Shown here in pieces: positions 45,790 to 58,123 of a stretch of DNA of 64,000 bases (the stretch's first letter is position 1; every line of letters begins with the position of its first letter). The position numbers and the translations under genes were made by a program. The stretch is taken from NCBI RefSeq assembly GCF_963169125.1, contig NC_084793.1, forward strand, positions 213,120,652-213,184,651. Reading direction: 5' to 3'. This DNA is from Humulus lupulus. Lineage: Eukaryota; Streptophyta; Magnoliopsida; Rosales; Cannabaceae. The notes under the pieces are model-generated. The model saw only the letters and a program-made list of their open reading frames with translations, was not told the DNA's origin and made no database searches.

Positions 45790-47307
45790 ATGATTGTATG
45801 GCCCTGCCCATGGGATAGTTCTGGATATGAATATCAGGGCTGAGAGGTTAAGTCATTGACTACGGATAGATTAAACAATTATGTATTCAAGATAGTCAAC
45901 TAGACCTGGTATCGTTAGTATGGGGGTTGTGGATGATAGTTGGGGTCTTAACCCTCCATCTGCCCCTGGAATTTGCAGTAGATGTTTGCTGGTATACAAG
46001 CAAGACTGCTAGATCAGGATGAGGAGATTAGATGGTTGAGACAGCAGATTCCTTCAGGGAACGCTGCTTTGTTTATCTTGACAATAATGGCACTAATGTT
46101 GGTTCAACCTGAGAGTGAAAAGAGATAAGAATTATCATATGAAAGACTATAGAAGCATTATCCTCCAGTTTTCGAGAAAGGTTTGGATCTGTTTAGAGTT
46201 GATCAGTGGATGGATGTGATTAGCTCCATCCTCGACTATATGGGAGTGGTAGGCCATGATAGGGTGGTTGTGCCACGTGTATGATGCGGGAGGATGTCTG
46301 GACGCGATGGCAAGTAGTAGCCCAGACCTAGAATGTTGTCATGATGGGTTGGGAGGAATTCAGACAGTGGTTCGATGAAAGAGACTACTGTGACACAGTC
46401 TGAATTGTGAAGACCAATGAGGTTACGAACTTGGTTCAGGATGGTAAGACAGCGACATAGTATGTTAATAGATTTGAAGGGTTGGCCAAATTAGCTTTTA
46501 ATTTGGTACCAACAGATGTGGCCTGGAAGGAACAATTCCTACAAGGACTGGATTCTGGGGCAGCCAAGAGAGTTAAGCTTGCTCCAGTGTATAAGATTTC
46601 TACCTACGATTAGGCAGTGGGGATGGCCCTATTGTAGAGGACGCAGGAGATGAGATATGGAGCGAGAGTGCCATAGGGTAGGAAACTCAGGCAATAGCAT
46701 CCCTGTTGCGGAATCAGGTAGGGACGGAGGCCTAGTAACCAGACCCCTGATAGTTCTACTACTCTTGGTCCTGGCATGAGGGTTCATAGTATTCAGAGCG
46801 GCAATGAGGCATGGAGAAGTCATCCAATATGCGCTAGATGTAGGAGACGCCATCTAGGAGAATGCCAGGTGAAGGCATGTTCTTTATATGGAATAATGGG
46901 GGCATGTCAGGTAGGATTTCCCGAGATTAAAGAAGACGAAAGAACTAAGGTGTATAGGTTGCTCGAACCCAGTTTGAGTGTTCATCTCGACACAGTCAGA
47001 GCCCGAGGCTAGTCCCTCGGAGGTGATCAGTTGGCTTTCTAGTTTTGTTCCTCTTTATATATTGAGTTGATTGAGTTTGGTGCTACGTATCTCTTAGAAG
47101 AGACATGGATAGGTGGCACATGCTTTATGGTCGTCACACCATGGGGCTTGAGATTTTAGTGCATGCTGGGAAGATTGGTAACTTCCACGAGAAGGGATAG
47201 TGTATTATGGGTAGAAGATTGATGATATAATCGATTGAGTTTGTCATATGAGGATTTTGATATAATCTTGAGTACGGATTAGTCTACCAAATAAGGGGCA
47301 ACCATGG
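45790..47307 (+). pseudogene. gag: Element D gag and start of protease, heavily decayed
   Basis: No long frame survives, but pieces align with element B: a GGxxPP coiled-coil start (about 45930-46050), PPVFEKGLDLFRVDQWMDVISSILDY (about 46160-46245), WKEQFLQGLDSGAAKRV (about 46520-46570), and a CCHC knuckle CARCRRRHLGEC (about 46818-46865). Protease fragments reach ...FDIIL.TD (47250-47285) and stop at the solo LTR. Stops and shifts are dense, which fits the deepest nesting level. Confidence 0.7.
47303..47307 (+). repeat. Target-site duplication, left copy (solo LTR)
   Basis: CATGG; the identical copy is 49593-49597. Removing the LTR rejoins the protease line GATMDCKK of element D. Confidence 0.9.
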
Positions 47308-49592
47308 TGTAACGCCCTAGTTACCCCAGAACAGTTACGGTGAACAGTGAACCGGAAATTTGACCCATTGCCTGAGTCCTTTGGTTAAAAACGTGATCTA
47401 AGTGTTATTAATAGGTTAAGGTGGAAAACCAGTAAAAAGGAAATGATATATTTTATTGATACATAAAACTGTTCATGGGCCCACAAGAATATTTACAAGT
47501 TATTTACAACTCAAAAAGGTCATTACTGTTCCAAAATTTTAAACCCCGCCGACCTAAGCGGCAAAAATAGGGTAAACCCCCTAGTTCCTCTGAGAACTCC
47601 TTGGCCATGGTGGTCAAGCAGTCACATATGTACACGTCACCACCTAAGCTCTCCACTCAAGGCTAGGTGAGCTTTTCTTTTCCTTTACCTGCACCACATA
47701 GCACCCATGAGCCAAAGCCCAGCAAGAAAACACAGTATTATATGTAAACATCATCAAATGATTATCATTATAATCACACATAGCTCATTGCTTTCAAACA
47801 AATGAGTGAATATCACTTGAGGTTCTGATAAACCATACTGAGTGACTGACAAGCAAGTCACTAATTCGAATGGAAGAGTGGCTACTAGGTAAGCCACTAG
47901 CCTTCAACAGGTTCTGGTAAACCATACTAAGTGACTAACATGCAGGTCACTTATTCAAATGGAAGAGTGGCTGATGGGTAAGGCACTAGCCTTCAAGCGC
48001 TTATAATGTTCCTCGAACTTGAGGTCGGTCCGACATTAATGCTCCTTGAGTCATTCGATGCAGAAAGTCGATTAGATCTAATCTTTATTGGCTTGCGTTG
48101 AACACGCTAAGGCCGTCCTGACTAATGAGTCAACCCCATGTGACCAGTGCCCAGTACCACTGCCGAACCTGACTAATGAGTCACAGCTTCACAGTTGATA
48201 CTAGCACCTTTGCCAAATCTAACTAATGAGTCAGTACCATGCACAAGTGAGCAACATTTGCTAAGTATTCCATAATCAATTCATGTCCACATTTATACAA
48301 CCAACATGCCTCATGAATAACCACGCATGTCACATTTGGGGTGCAGTTTTCTTACCTCTGATTCGAGCTAGAATGAACAAAAGAACGACCCTTAAGAACA
48401 GTTTAGCTTTTAGTACTTTAGCGGTTACCTAATCATAACACATCATAGGATACCATCAATAACATGATAATCAAGGGTTCACAAACCAAGATTTAGCCTC
48501 CGAGACTTCAATCCTCACTAATCCGGGTAGTGGGAGTGATCCCAAGGCCTAAAACCATGATCCCGAGGTCAAAACATGCAAATGGGCTCAACCCTGCACC
48601 TGAGCCGCGGCCCCCAGAAATTCCAGAGGCAAGCGCCACGGTGCCCAGCGCAAACAGAACCTCTCCTTTAACCTCGAGCTAGGGCCGCGGCGCCCAAGAA
48701 CAGAGCCGCGGCCCCCAACCATGGGCCATTCTCAAACGCGTTTTCAACTTCTCAAAACCTCCAAAATCATCCCTAAACCTTCCCCAATCATCAAAACAAG
48801 GTTCCCAAGCTTCCCAATGCATCAAAACCCTCAAAACCCAAGGTTCAAACGAATCGAAAACCCAACAATTCACAAAGTCCAATTCAAAGCTTAGAAACTC
48901 TAAAAACTCAAAACTTTAAACTTAGATTACCTTCGATTAGGTTGTTTTCTATCAAATCCTTCGGGAAAGAAGCTTCTAATCTTTCCTAGGATCTCTAGGC
49001 CTCGATCCTCACTTGATTCTGACTCCTAGAACTCAAGATTTCTTCAAATATGCTTCGAGTGGCAAAAATGAACTAACGAAGGAGAATGGGAGGTTTTCTT
49101 ATCATTCGTTATATCTGACAGCTACTTCAAGCTTAAGTAACCTCAAATAAAACCTAATGCTCGGGGTCCCGAAAATACCCCCGGGGACATTATAGTCAAA
49201 ACCTCCAGAATTTCACCCTGATCTCAAATATTCCCAATTTATCATCAAATAAACATTTCTATTACCCCAAAATTACCCCCGTTATGATAAACCTGCTAAT
49301 CCACTAAAAATGACCATCTCATGCCAAATAGCTCGAATATATCTCCATAATAATGGAATCTAATTCACAAATCACATCATGCACCCAAATACGCAAATTA
49401 CCCTCAATGGGCCAAATTATCAAGACATCATAATATATCAAATGTGGACCCACATGCATGCATAAATCATTATATCATAATATAATTCACATAAACATGC
49501 ATATATTCATTTAATGGCGCAATTATACAATTACAGCCCTCCCGGCCAACTAAACCGCCACTAAACCACATCGGAGAATTCTGGGCATTACA
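47308..49592 (-). mobile_element. Solo gypsy LTR, minus strand
   Basis: 2285 bp with ends TGTAACGCCC ... GGGCATTACA and a perfect CATGG duplication on both sides; no internal region. Read on the minus strand it starts TGTAATGCCCAGAATTC and has the layout of the B and D LTRs, including a CCGCGG-rich cluster (48600-48725). A lone LTR with a TSD is the product of LTR-LTR recombination after insertion. No gene; the CDS-like minus ORF at 48679-48882 is chance. Confidence 0.9.
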
Positions 49593-49597
49593 CATGG

Positions 49598-50115
49598 ACT
49601 GCAAGAAATGATGATGACTTCTAGATTTAAAAGGAAGGGACCCGATTGCATCTACGAGATGCCTAGATATTGTGGTAGGCACCACTTGGAATATATCAGT
49701 TATATCGGATGAAAAACTGGATCAGCTAGTAAGGTTTTAGATGGGATTGTTGAGATCGTTGTTGCGTTAAGGAATTGAGTACGCTATGGGATTAAGGTAG
49801 GGATAGGATCGGTATCACGTACATCATAAAGAACAATATTAGCTCAGTAGAAAGAATTAAAGGATCAGTTGAAGAAGTATTTGATTTGAGAGTTGATCAA
49901 ACAGAGCATCTCATCATGGGATACATAAACACCGTTTGCTAAGAATGAAGGGTTCAATTGCCCGATTGCAAGGTAGGAAAATGTTCTCAAGAATTGACCC
50001 TCGATCTGGTTATTACCAACTGAGGATCAAGGAAAGAGACATTTCAGGAATTACTTCTTGCACCACGTAGGATGTGATGGGTTTTCAATGAAGGCTCTAT
50101 GACTGACAAATGTTC
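49598..50115 (+). pseudogene. pol: Element D protease end and RT start, decayed
   Basis: Starts in the protease C-terminal part (ACTGCAAGAAATGATG), then reaches RT fragments: KDQLKKYLI.ELIKQSISSWD (about 49860-49925), FSRIDPRSGYYQLRIKERDI (about 49990-50045) and L.LTNV (50100-50115), where Copia-2 enters. It aligns with 39000-39660 of element B. Confidence 0.65.
50111..50115 (+). repeat. Target-site duplication, left copy (Copia-2)
   Basis: TGTTC, identical to 59974-59978 after the right LTR. Confidence 0.92.
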
Positions 50116-51964
50116 TGTTGGGGTTTTATGCCCTAATTAAAACCCAAATTCTTTGTAATCTCATTTTATTATCAATAAAAGAATAGAAATCATTTTTTGA
50201 CTTGGTCAATCACTTTGCTCACATGTTTTATTTTCATGATTATTTGTTAAATATAAACTTCTATTAAATCCCGAGCATATAACTAATCTTATTTATAGTG
50301 ACGTAATCACATTGGAATATAAATATGATTATATGTTCAAAATAAGTTAGTCCTAAGATTAGTCAATGCACATGATTTACACTGACTTGCCAATCTACGA
50401 TATGATCTACTTACACATTACAGTGTTATGTTCTTTCAAGAACATTAGCAAAGTGGATAAGATCAGATGTATTTGTTACATCGGACTGGACCGATATTGA
50501 CAGTTGATAAGATAAGTAAACATACTGTTATTATCTATTCTAGGCATATCATATAGTTGACGATAGGTCAATTCAATCTCAATTCTGAGTGGTTAGTATT
50601 CTAACTGATTGTATTATTTGAGTTCTTTGACTTGTTTGTTACTAGCTTACCCTACGGACTAGCCCATACTTACATCTTGGGAACTCGGTAGTATAATTGA
50701 GTGGGAGTGTTAATCATAGATATGAACATCTATAGCTTCTGATGAAGAAGTGAAACGATGGTTTCCTTTTAGTTTGGTTCAAGGTGTTAAATGATAGAGA
50801 TCTCATTTCAGTAATTAAATTAGTTTATTGAAATATCAATTACAAGGAACTAAGTGTTTTAAGGATAAAATACAATGAGGGGTAAAATGATATTTTAGTC
50901 CTATCTCATTGTAGACCGTCTATAGAGGATTGCGTGACAATTATGGTTGTAACAATGGATAATTAATAGCGCATCTATATTTGTTATAGTGCGTTCCATG
51001 AATTCAAGAAAGCAATTCCGAGTCTATAGTGGAGTCACGAGGAATTAATAAGTTAGTAACTTTATTTGTTAGATTTAAGATAACTTATTGGAGCTTGATT
51101 TCATAGGCCCATGGTCCCCATTGTACCTTGGATAAAATCATCTAGATAGTCTCAATTAATTGATTTAATCATCAATTAGAATTATTAAAGTTGACTAGGT
51201 CAACTTTGGATAGTTTCACAGAGTTGTGTAATTTTGAGAGAAAAGAAAAATTATGGCAGATTTATTAATTAAGATAAATTGGTATCTAAATTAATAAATA
51301 AATTTAAATCAAAGTTCAAATTATAAATAATTAATTTGATAAATGATTTAAATAATTATTTAATTAATTAAATCAATAGAAAATAATACATGCCTTGATT
51401 TTAAGTCTAATGGGCTTATAATCAAATGGGAAATTTCACGGGCCTATAGCCCATGATAATTTCGACCTAGGGCTTCAAAATGGCTATTATTTTGTTGAAT
51501 TTTTTAATTAAATTAAATGGCCTAATTGAGTCTATAAAAGGAGTGCTTAGAGAGAAGTCAAAACATAAGTCACAAGTCAGATTTTCTGATAGTTTTAGAT
51601 TCTCTCTAAACACACGCCCTTTTCTAAGCCTCTTTGTTATTTTATCTTCTTCTCTCTATATCTATCTCATGTGTTGAGAATTGCCCACACTAGTCTTGGT
51701 GGTTCTAAGGATACATTGGAAGATTGTGAAGACAATAGAAGATCGGTTCAGTTTCTTGATAATACTCTGCGACAGAGAGGATACAAGAGTTAGAGAAACT
51801 GAAGGAATGACTCTTTAATTCCGCTGCGTATACTGTAAGTGTTCTATTCTTTGTTTCTCCTTGAATTCAATTTTAGAAACATTTTTTAGGCTATCTCGTA
51901 TTAATTTGTTTGATATTAGATATACATGAAAATAAATAAAGATCATGTATAAGCTAATCCAACA
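50116..51964 (+). repeat. Copia-2 5' LTR
   Basis: 1849 bp; TGTTGGGG ... CCAACA; TATAAAA at 51533-51539. No gene. Confidence 0.95.
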
Positions 51965-51966
51965 AC

Positions 51967-51979
51967 TGGCCTCAGAGCC
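51967..51979 (+). other. Primer binding site, Copia-2
   Basis: TGGCCTCAGAGCC two bases after the LTR, the same variant class as in Copia-1. Confidence 0.75.
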
Positions 51980-54322
51980 TTTGGTAATCTTTATTTTCAT
52001 GCATGAACATGTTTAAAATTGGATTTTTTGATATGTTTGGCTAATTGGATGGTTTTCATGTTTTTATGAAGCATATTGATTTTATGTGAATTTTAGCAAT
52101 TTTTATGTTATTTTGTTGTGTTTTCTATGATATTAATTTTATATATGCTTTATTTTGTGTAAAACATATTAAAAATTAATTAGAAAATTTTTTTGGTTTG
52201 AAAAATTGCACACAAAAAAAATTTCGAAATTTTTTTGCACTGGCTCCCAGGCGCGCGCGCCACCAGCAGCCCAGCCACGCGGGTGAACAGTACCCGAAAC
52301 GGGTACTGTTCATCCAGTTTTAATTTAAAATTGTGAAAATACATTATTATTATCAAAACCAAAAATATTTTTTTTTGTTTTATCATTTAATTTAATTTTT
52401 CTTAAATAAAGATATTTTTGTTATTTGAGATTTAAATAATTAGATATTTTGTACAGAGATTCAAATTCAAATTTAAAAATTGACTACCAACTTAATTTTA
52501 AAACTTTTAATATATTAAAATATTAGAATTATGATATCAGATATTTTTAGATATTTTCATTTAAATTCTTGATTTTTTTTATTAAATCTTTATTTGAAAA
52601 TATAAATATCTTTTTATTCTATAATTTTTAATATTTAAATTGTTTGAAATTTGAATATTGTTAGTTATATATTTTTATAGATATTTGAATTTATTTAACT
52701 ATTTTGAGATATTTTAGGATTGTTATAACTATTTATATATATATATATTAAAATGGTTAAAATATTAGCAAATAGTTGTAACAACACAAGATATTTTGGA
52801 AAATAGTTAAGATATTGATTTTAAAATTGGTTAAAATTTGAAAAATATCATTTTTTTTCAACCAATTATTAAAATATTTTTTTTTTAATAAATAGGATTT
52901 AAATTAACTTTGGTTAATTGTTGATAAATCCTATTTAAATTAAATTAATATATATTTTTTTCAAATTAACCTAAAACCAAGTTGATTTTTGATAAATGAA
53001 ATTTAAATTAACTATTGTTAATTTTTGATAAATTACATTTAAATTGACTTATTTTTTGTAAAAATTTAATTAATTTGAATTTTTTTTGATAAATTCTAGA
53101 TAATTAATTGTGGTATTTTGCATAAATTCATAGAATTGCTCATATAGTAACATGATTAGGCCCATCCAATTATAACATGTCTGTTTACACTATATGTCGT
53201 ATTTTTGCAATTGGGCTTAGATGCATATAGTGGCCCATATGTTTGCTAGATATATGGTATTTTGCCAAATAAAATATTCATAAAATGATAGGTTTTATTT
53301 GGGCTAATTAGAAAATGTAAAGTTTAAATTCCTCTCTTGTGGGTGATTCCATTTGTGAAGGCCCATTTGCTTTGCATGACTATAGTGGGCCTAATCAATT
53401 AATAACAATTAATAAAACAAATGTTTAAATTCCTGTCTTTTGGACCTTGTATGGAAGATAGGGGGCCTTTGTAGTGGGAACGACATACTGGACCCAACCC
53501 TCCTCCATACAAGCCCAATTGTTAAGGCTCATTTACCTGAGTTGGACTTAATTGTATAGGTTCATTATATTAGTTAAACTAAAATATTGATTAGCAACAA
53601 ATTAATTCTAAATTAATTGAATTTGTTTCAATGTGACACTTTAGAATTAATAGGATATTATAGGACTTTGGTTTTAAAAATTTTAATCTGTTTAATTTTT
53701 TTTGGAAAACCATAGTCATTAATTTTCTAAAAATAAATAATAAAAATACTTTTTTTTTGTAATTTTATAATGAGCTTATTTTAAGAATTTTATTCAATCT
53801 CCACCGTTGGTTTAACATAGTCAATAGCTTAATGGGGCCTCGAGGCGCTTTGATTCAATCCCCTACGGAAGGTGTTCATTAGTTATTTTAACAAGGTTAG
53901 ATTTTGAAAGATAGATAATTATAGGTCAAATTCTACTAGACTCACCCCTACGGTGACTACTAGGACTAAATCTATGATTATTGAAACCGTGGGTCTAGCT
54001 CATAAAATAAGAGATTTTGTTTTCTTATTTTGATCGAATAGTAGGTTGTTAATAGTGGTGTCCATTATTAAATGAGTTTACAACTCTATTTAACTAGTGG
54101 TATTTTTGACTCTTGCCAATCGGGACAAGGATATCATAGATTAGTTAAAAACCTAAAGAAATAGAGATATGATTGTTTTTGGTATTTTTTCTCATATCTT
54201 ACATATTTTTTTGGTATATGTTGTGCTATTTCTTGAAATTTGTGTGAATAGAAGTTTTATTGAGCAAATATGATTGATTTCTATTTTATTGATAATTTTT
54301 AGTTTTAAGCTAAGTAGTGTCT
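51980..54322 (+). other. Copia-2 untranslated leader
   Basis: AT-rich, no ORF, alignable end to end with the Copia-1 leader. It has a GC-rich patch with the hairpin at 52281-52315. Confidence 0.75.
52281..52315 (+). other. Conserved leader hairpin, Copia-2
   Basis: 16-bp stem with an AAA loop and one G-T pair (left arm 52281-52296, right arm 52300-52315). It has the same core AACAGTAC / GTACTGTT as in Copia-1 but with an extra CCCG/CGGG block at the tip. Confidence 0.7.
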
Positions 54323-54920
54323 GTGTCTACTCCCATCATTTCTCAACTTTTGATGGAGAAACTCACTGGAGAAAACTTCCTTAATTGGAAGTAGAAAATA
54401 AACATAGAGTTGATTGGTGACAACTCTGAATTCGTCATGATTGAGGAATCCCCAGAACGAGCACCGTGTCCGCACGTTAGTGATGGCACCATCAATGCTC
54501 GTGATGGTACTGTAAATGCTTGAATAACACCATCTCTGCACGTTCTCGAATGGCACCATGTCTGCACGTTTGTGCTCAACTCAACTATGGTCTGACGCAG
54601 CTCATGAACGAGCTTCAGATTATTGAACCTGTCATGGGTGGACCTAGTAAAGGAGGTGAAAATAAGACTATTGATGTTGCTGCTAATCTAGCTAAGGTTG
54701 AAGCTCATTCAGCTTCGTCTTCGAAAGCTGGAAACAAGAGGAAATGTGGACAAATAAACAACCCCAAGCCTGCAAAGGCGCGTGCACAACCAAGTTCACA
54801 AACGCCTAAGGGGAAGAACAAGAAAAACAAGAAATGTATAGATAAATGTTTTCACTGCAAAGAGAAGGGGCATTGGAAACGAGATTGCCCTAAGTTTCTA
54901 GCAGTGAAAAACAAAGGTAA
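54323..54920 (+). pseudogene. gag: Copia-2 gag (core missing)
   Basis: The start codon is GTG (54323), where Copia-1 has ATG. The N-terminal EKLTGENFLNWK block follows, then a stop and the minisatellite (54450-54575) with a frameshift. From 54520 the frame is open into pol. The basic linker and an intact CCHC knuckle (CFHCKEKGHWKRDC, about 54847-54890) are present. As in Copia-1 the central Gag part is missing. Confidence 0.85.
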
Positions 54921-56109
54921 TGATTATAGTTCATTTATCATAGAAACATGTGTTTTAGAGAATGATAAATCCGTTTGGATTATTGATTCTGGATCTAACC
55001 ATGTTTGTAACTCTTTACAGCTTCGTGAATCGTGGGAGGAAGTGAACGAAGGCGTCATAAAGCTTAGAGTTGGGAACGGAGCGTTCGTTGCGGTCCAAGC
55101 TAGAGGAATAGCTCGTTTGAAGTTCGGAAATAAATACTTAATTTTAAAAGCTGTATTTTTTATTCCGGATTTTAGTAGAAATTTAATTTTAGTTTCCATG
55201 TTGCAATTAGAACGATTTGTTATGACTTTCACAAGTTTTAATATATCTATTTCTTTCAATGAATCACAATTGTGTATTGCATGTTTGGAAAACGGGCTTT
55301 ATATTCTGCGACCTAACGAACCCCTCGCTCTTAACAATGATTTATTCAAAGTAGCTAAACCCAGGACTAATAAACGTCAAAAGACCGATAACAATAATAT
55401 AACGTATTTATGGCACTTGAGACTAAGTCATATTGGCTATGATAGGATTCAAAGACTTACAAAGGACGGACCATTGAGGGAACTCACCTTAGGTGAATTA
55501 CCTGTTTGTGAATCTTGTATAGAAGGCAAATTGACCAAGCGTCCATTCTCTGCAAAGGGTGATAGAGCCAAAGAACCACTTAGTCTTGTGCATTCAGATG
55601 TTTGTGGACCTTTGAATGTACAAGCCAGGGGTGGTTTTGAGTATTTCGTCACTTTCATTGACGATTACTTTAGATACTCATGTCTTTACCTAATGCATAG
55701 GAAATCAGAAACATTTTCAAAGTTTCAGGAATTCCTAGCAATGGCTCAGAACCAATTAGGTAAAATGTTAAAGATCTTGCGATCTGATAGGGGTGGAGAA
55801 TATTTGGATATCCAGTTCCAAGATCATTTAACTGAACTTGGGATTTTATCACAATTTACTGCCCCAGGTACTCCGCAACAAAATGGTGTAGCAGAACGCC
55901 GAAACAGAACTTTATTGGAAATGGTTAGATGCATGCTTAGTTACTCAACTCTACCAACTTCATTCTGGGGACATGCAATTGAAACCGCAAATGACATTCT
56001 CAATATCGTGCCATCAAAATCAATCCCCAAAACACCTTTAGAACGCTGGAATGGTCGTGAAGCTAGTTTACGCCATTATAGAATCTGGGGTGTCCCGCTC
56101 ATGTCCTGA
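54921..56109 (+). pseudogene. pol: Copia-2 protease and integrase
   Basis: The protease motif WIIDSGSNHVCNS is intact. Integrase has the H...C-E-S-C zinc part, HSDVCGP with its catalytic Asp (GAT 55597-55599), RSDRGGEY and QQNGVAERRNRTLLE, so the DDE triad is complete. The frame breaks at about 56090 where a G is lost from a GGGGG run. This block is the best preserved integrase in the window. Confidence 0.92.
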
Positions 56110-58099
56110 GGAAAAAGGAGGGAAAGCTAGAACCGCAAACTGAAGTTTGCATGTTTGTTGGCTATCTTAAAGGTACTCGGGGTGGACTTTTCTATAGTCA
56201 TTCAGAAAAGAAAGTGTTTACTTCTACAAATGCTACTTTTATGGAAAATGACTATGTCTAGAACTTTAAACCTCGCAGCAAAGTAGTTTTAGAGGAGATG
56301 GTTAAAGAATTGACTCCAGCCAATGTTCCATCGTCATCAATGCAAGTCGATGATGAAATTTCCACTCTTCATGTACAACCGACGCAAGTCGATTTAAATG
56401 AAGAAAGTACCATTGTTCCTGAGCAAACATTCACGGAGCCTCGTCGTAGTGGGAGGGTTTCTAGAAACCCAGTTCGCTATGGTATGGATGGTGAAACCAA
56501 TATGGTTGTTGGTGACACTAGTGATGATGATCCATTGTCTTTCAAACAGGCAATGGCTAGCCCTGAAAAGGAACTATGGCTCGAAGCCATGAAATAGGAA
56601 ATGGAGTCCATGTACTCAAATTCCGTCTGGGATCTTGTGGAAGCACCTAGTGAATTTAGGGCCATTGGGTGCAAGTGGATCTACAAGAAGAAACGAGGTG
56701 TTGATGGAAATATCGAGACTTAGAAAGCTCGATTAGTGGCAAAGGGTTATACCCAAAGAGAATGCTTAGACTACGAGGAACTTTTAGTCCGGTAGCCATG
56801 CTTAAATCCATTCGCATCCTCCTATCCATAGCAGCCGCTCTCGACTATGAGATCTGGCAAATGGACGTCAAGACAACTTTTCTTAATGGAAAGCTTGACG
56901 AAGTCATTTATATGGATCAACCAGAAGGATTTAAATTATCTGGACAAGAAGGAAAAGTTTGCAAGTTGAATAGGTCCATCTATGGACTTAAGCAAGCTTC
57001 TTATTCCTGGAATCTTAGGTTTGATGAAATAATCAAAACGTGTGGCTTTGAACAAAATATTGATGAGCCCTATGTTTACCAACTGAAGGAAAATCAAATA
57101 GTGGTATTCCTGGTTCTTTATGTAGATGATATCTTACTCATTGGAAACAATGTTAAGAAATTATCAGAAGTGAAGAATTGGCTGAGCACTCAATTCCAAA
57201 TGAAGGATTTGGGTGAAGCAAGTTATGTTCTAGGTATCCAGATCATCAGGGATAGAAAGAACAAACTTTTAGCTCTATCTCAAGTAGCTTACATTGATAA
57301 AGTGCTTGAACGTTTCTCAATGACAAATTCCAAGAAAGGGCGTCTACCATCCCGCCATGGAATTCATCTTTCAAAGAAGCAGTCTCCCCAGACTCCTGAA
57401 GAGGAAGATGCAATGAGAAAAGTTCCTTACGCATCTGGAGTTGGGATTCTGATGTATGCCATGTTGTGTACTAGACCAGATATCTACTATGCAGTGGGAG
57501 TAGTGAGCAGGTATCAGTCAAACCCAGGACCAGAACATTGGATAGTATTTAAGCATATCCTGAAGTATTTGAGATGGACTAGGGATTATATGTTAGTCTA
57601 CATGGGTGGTGTTCTAAACCCTGTAGGCTACACCGATTCAGATTTTCAAACTGATGTCAATGACAGAAAGTCTACTTCTGGAATGGTGTTTACTTTTGGG
57701 GATGGAGCTATGATTTGGAGAATCTTAAAGCAATTTGCAATCTCAGATTCCACCATGGAGGCTGAGTACATAGCCGCGTCAGAAGCGGCTAAGGAAATAG
57801 TCTGGCTAAAGAAGTTCTATTTGGATCTTGGTGTTATTCCAGAAATGGATAAACTACTTGTGTTGTTTTGTGACAATACGGGATCGATAGCCAACTCGAA
57901 AGAACCTCGAAGTCACAAGAGGAGTAAGCATATAGAAAGGAAGTATCACATTATTCGAGAATATGTGGCCAGGGGAGATGTGAAGGTTATGAAGATTGCA
58001 ACTGAAGACAATCTTGTGGATCCGTTTACAAAGACACTACCAGAAGCTACATTTGATAAGCATATCAAGGAAATGAGAATAATAGAATTAAGACATTAG
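56110..58099 (+). pseudogene. pol: Copia-2 reverse transcriptase and RNase H
   Basis: After the shift: stops at 56260 region, 56595-56597 and 56730 region, then a lost A near 56780 changes frame again. From 56762 to 58099 the frame is open for 445 codons: RT with QMDVKTTFLNG, LNRSIYGLKQAS and LYVDDILLIG (catalytic Asp residues present), and RNase H with GYTDSDF, MEAEYIAASEAAKE, FCDNTGSI and HRSKHIERKYH-type blocks. It ends with LVDPFTKTLPEATFDKH. Confidence 0.93.
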
Positions 58100-58112
58100 T
58101 TTCAATTAGTGC

Positions 58113-58121
58113 AAGTGGGAG
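58113..58121 (+). other. Polypurine tract, Copia-2
   Basis: AAGTGGGAG just before the 3' LTR, as in Copia-1. Confidence 0.7.
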
Positions 58122-58123
58122 TT

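Noticed and set aside
48679..48882. 67-codon minus ORF rich in Trp
   Set aside because: Inside the solo LTR, in its GC-rich cluster; no family support.
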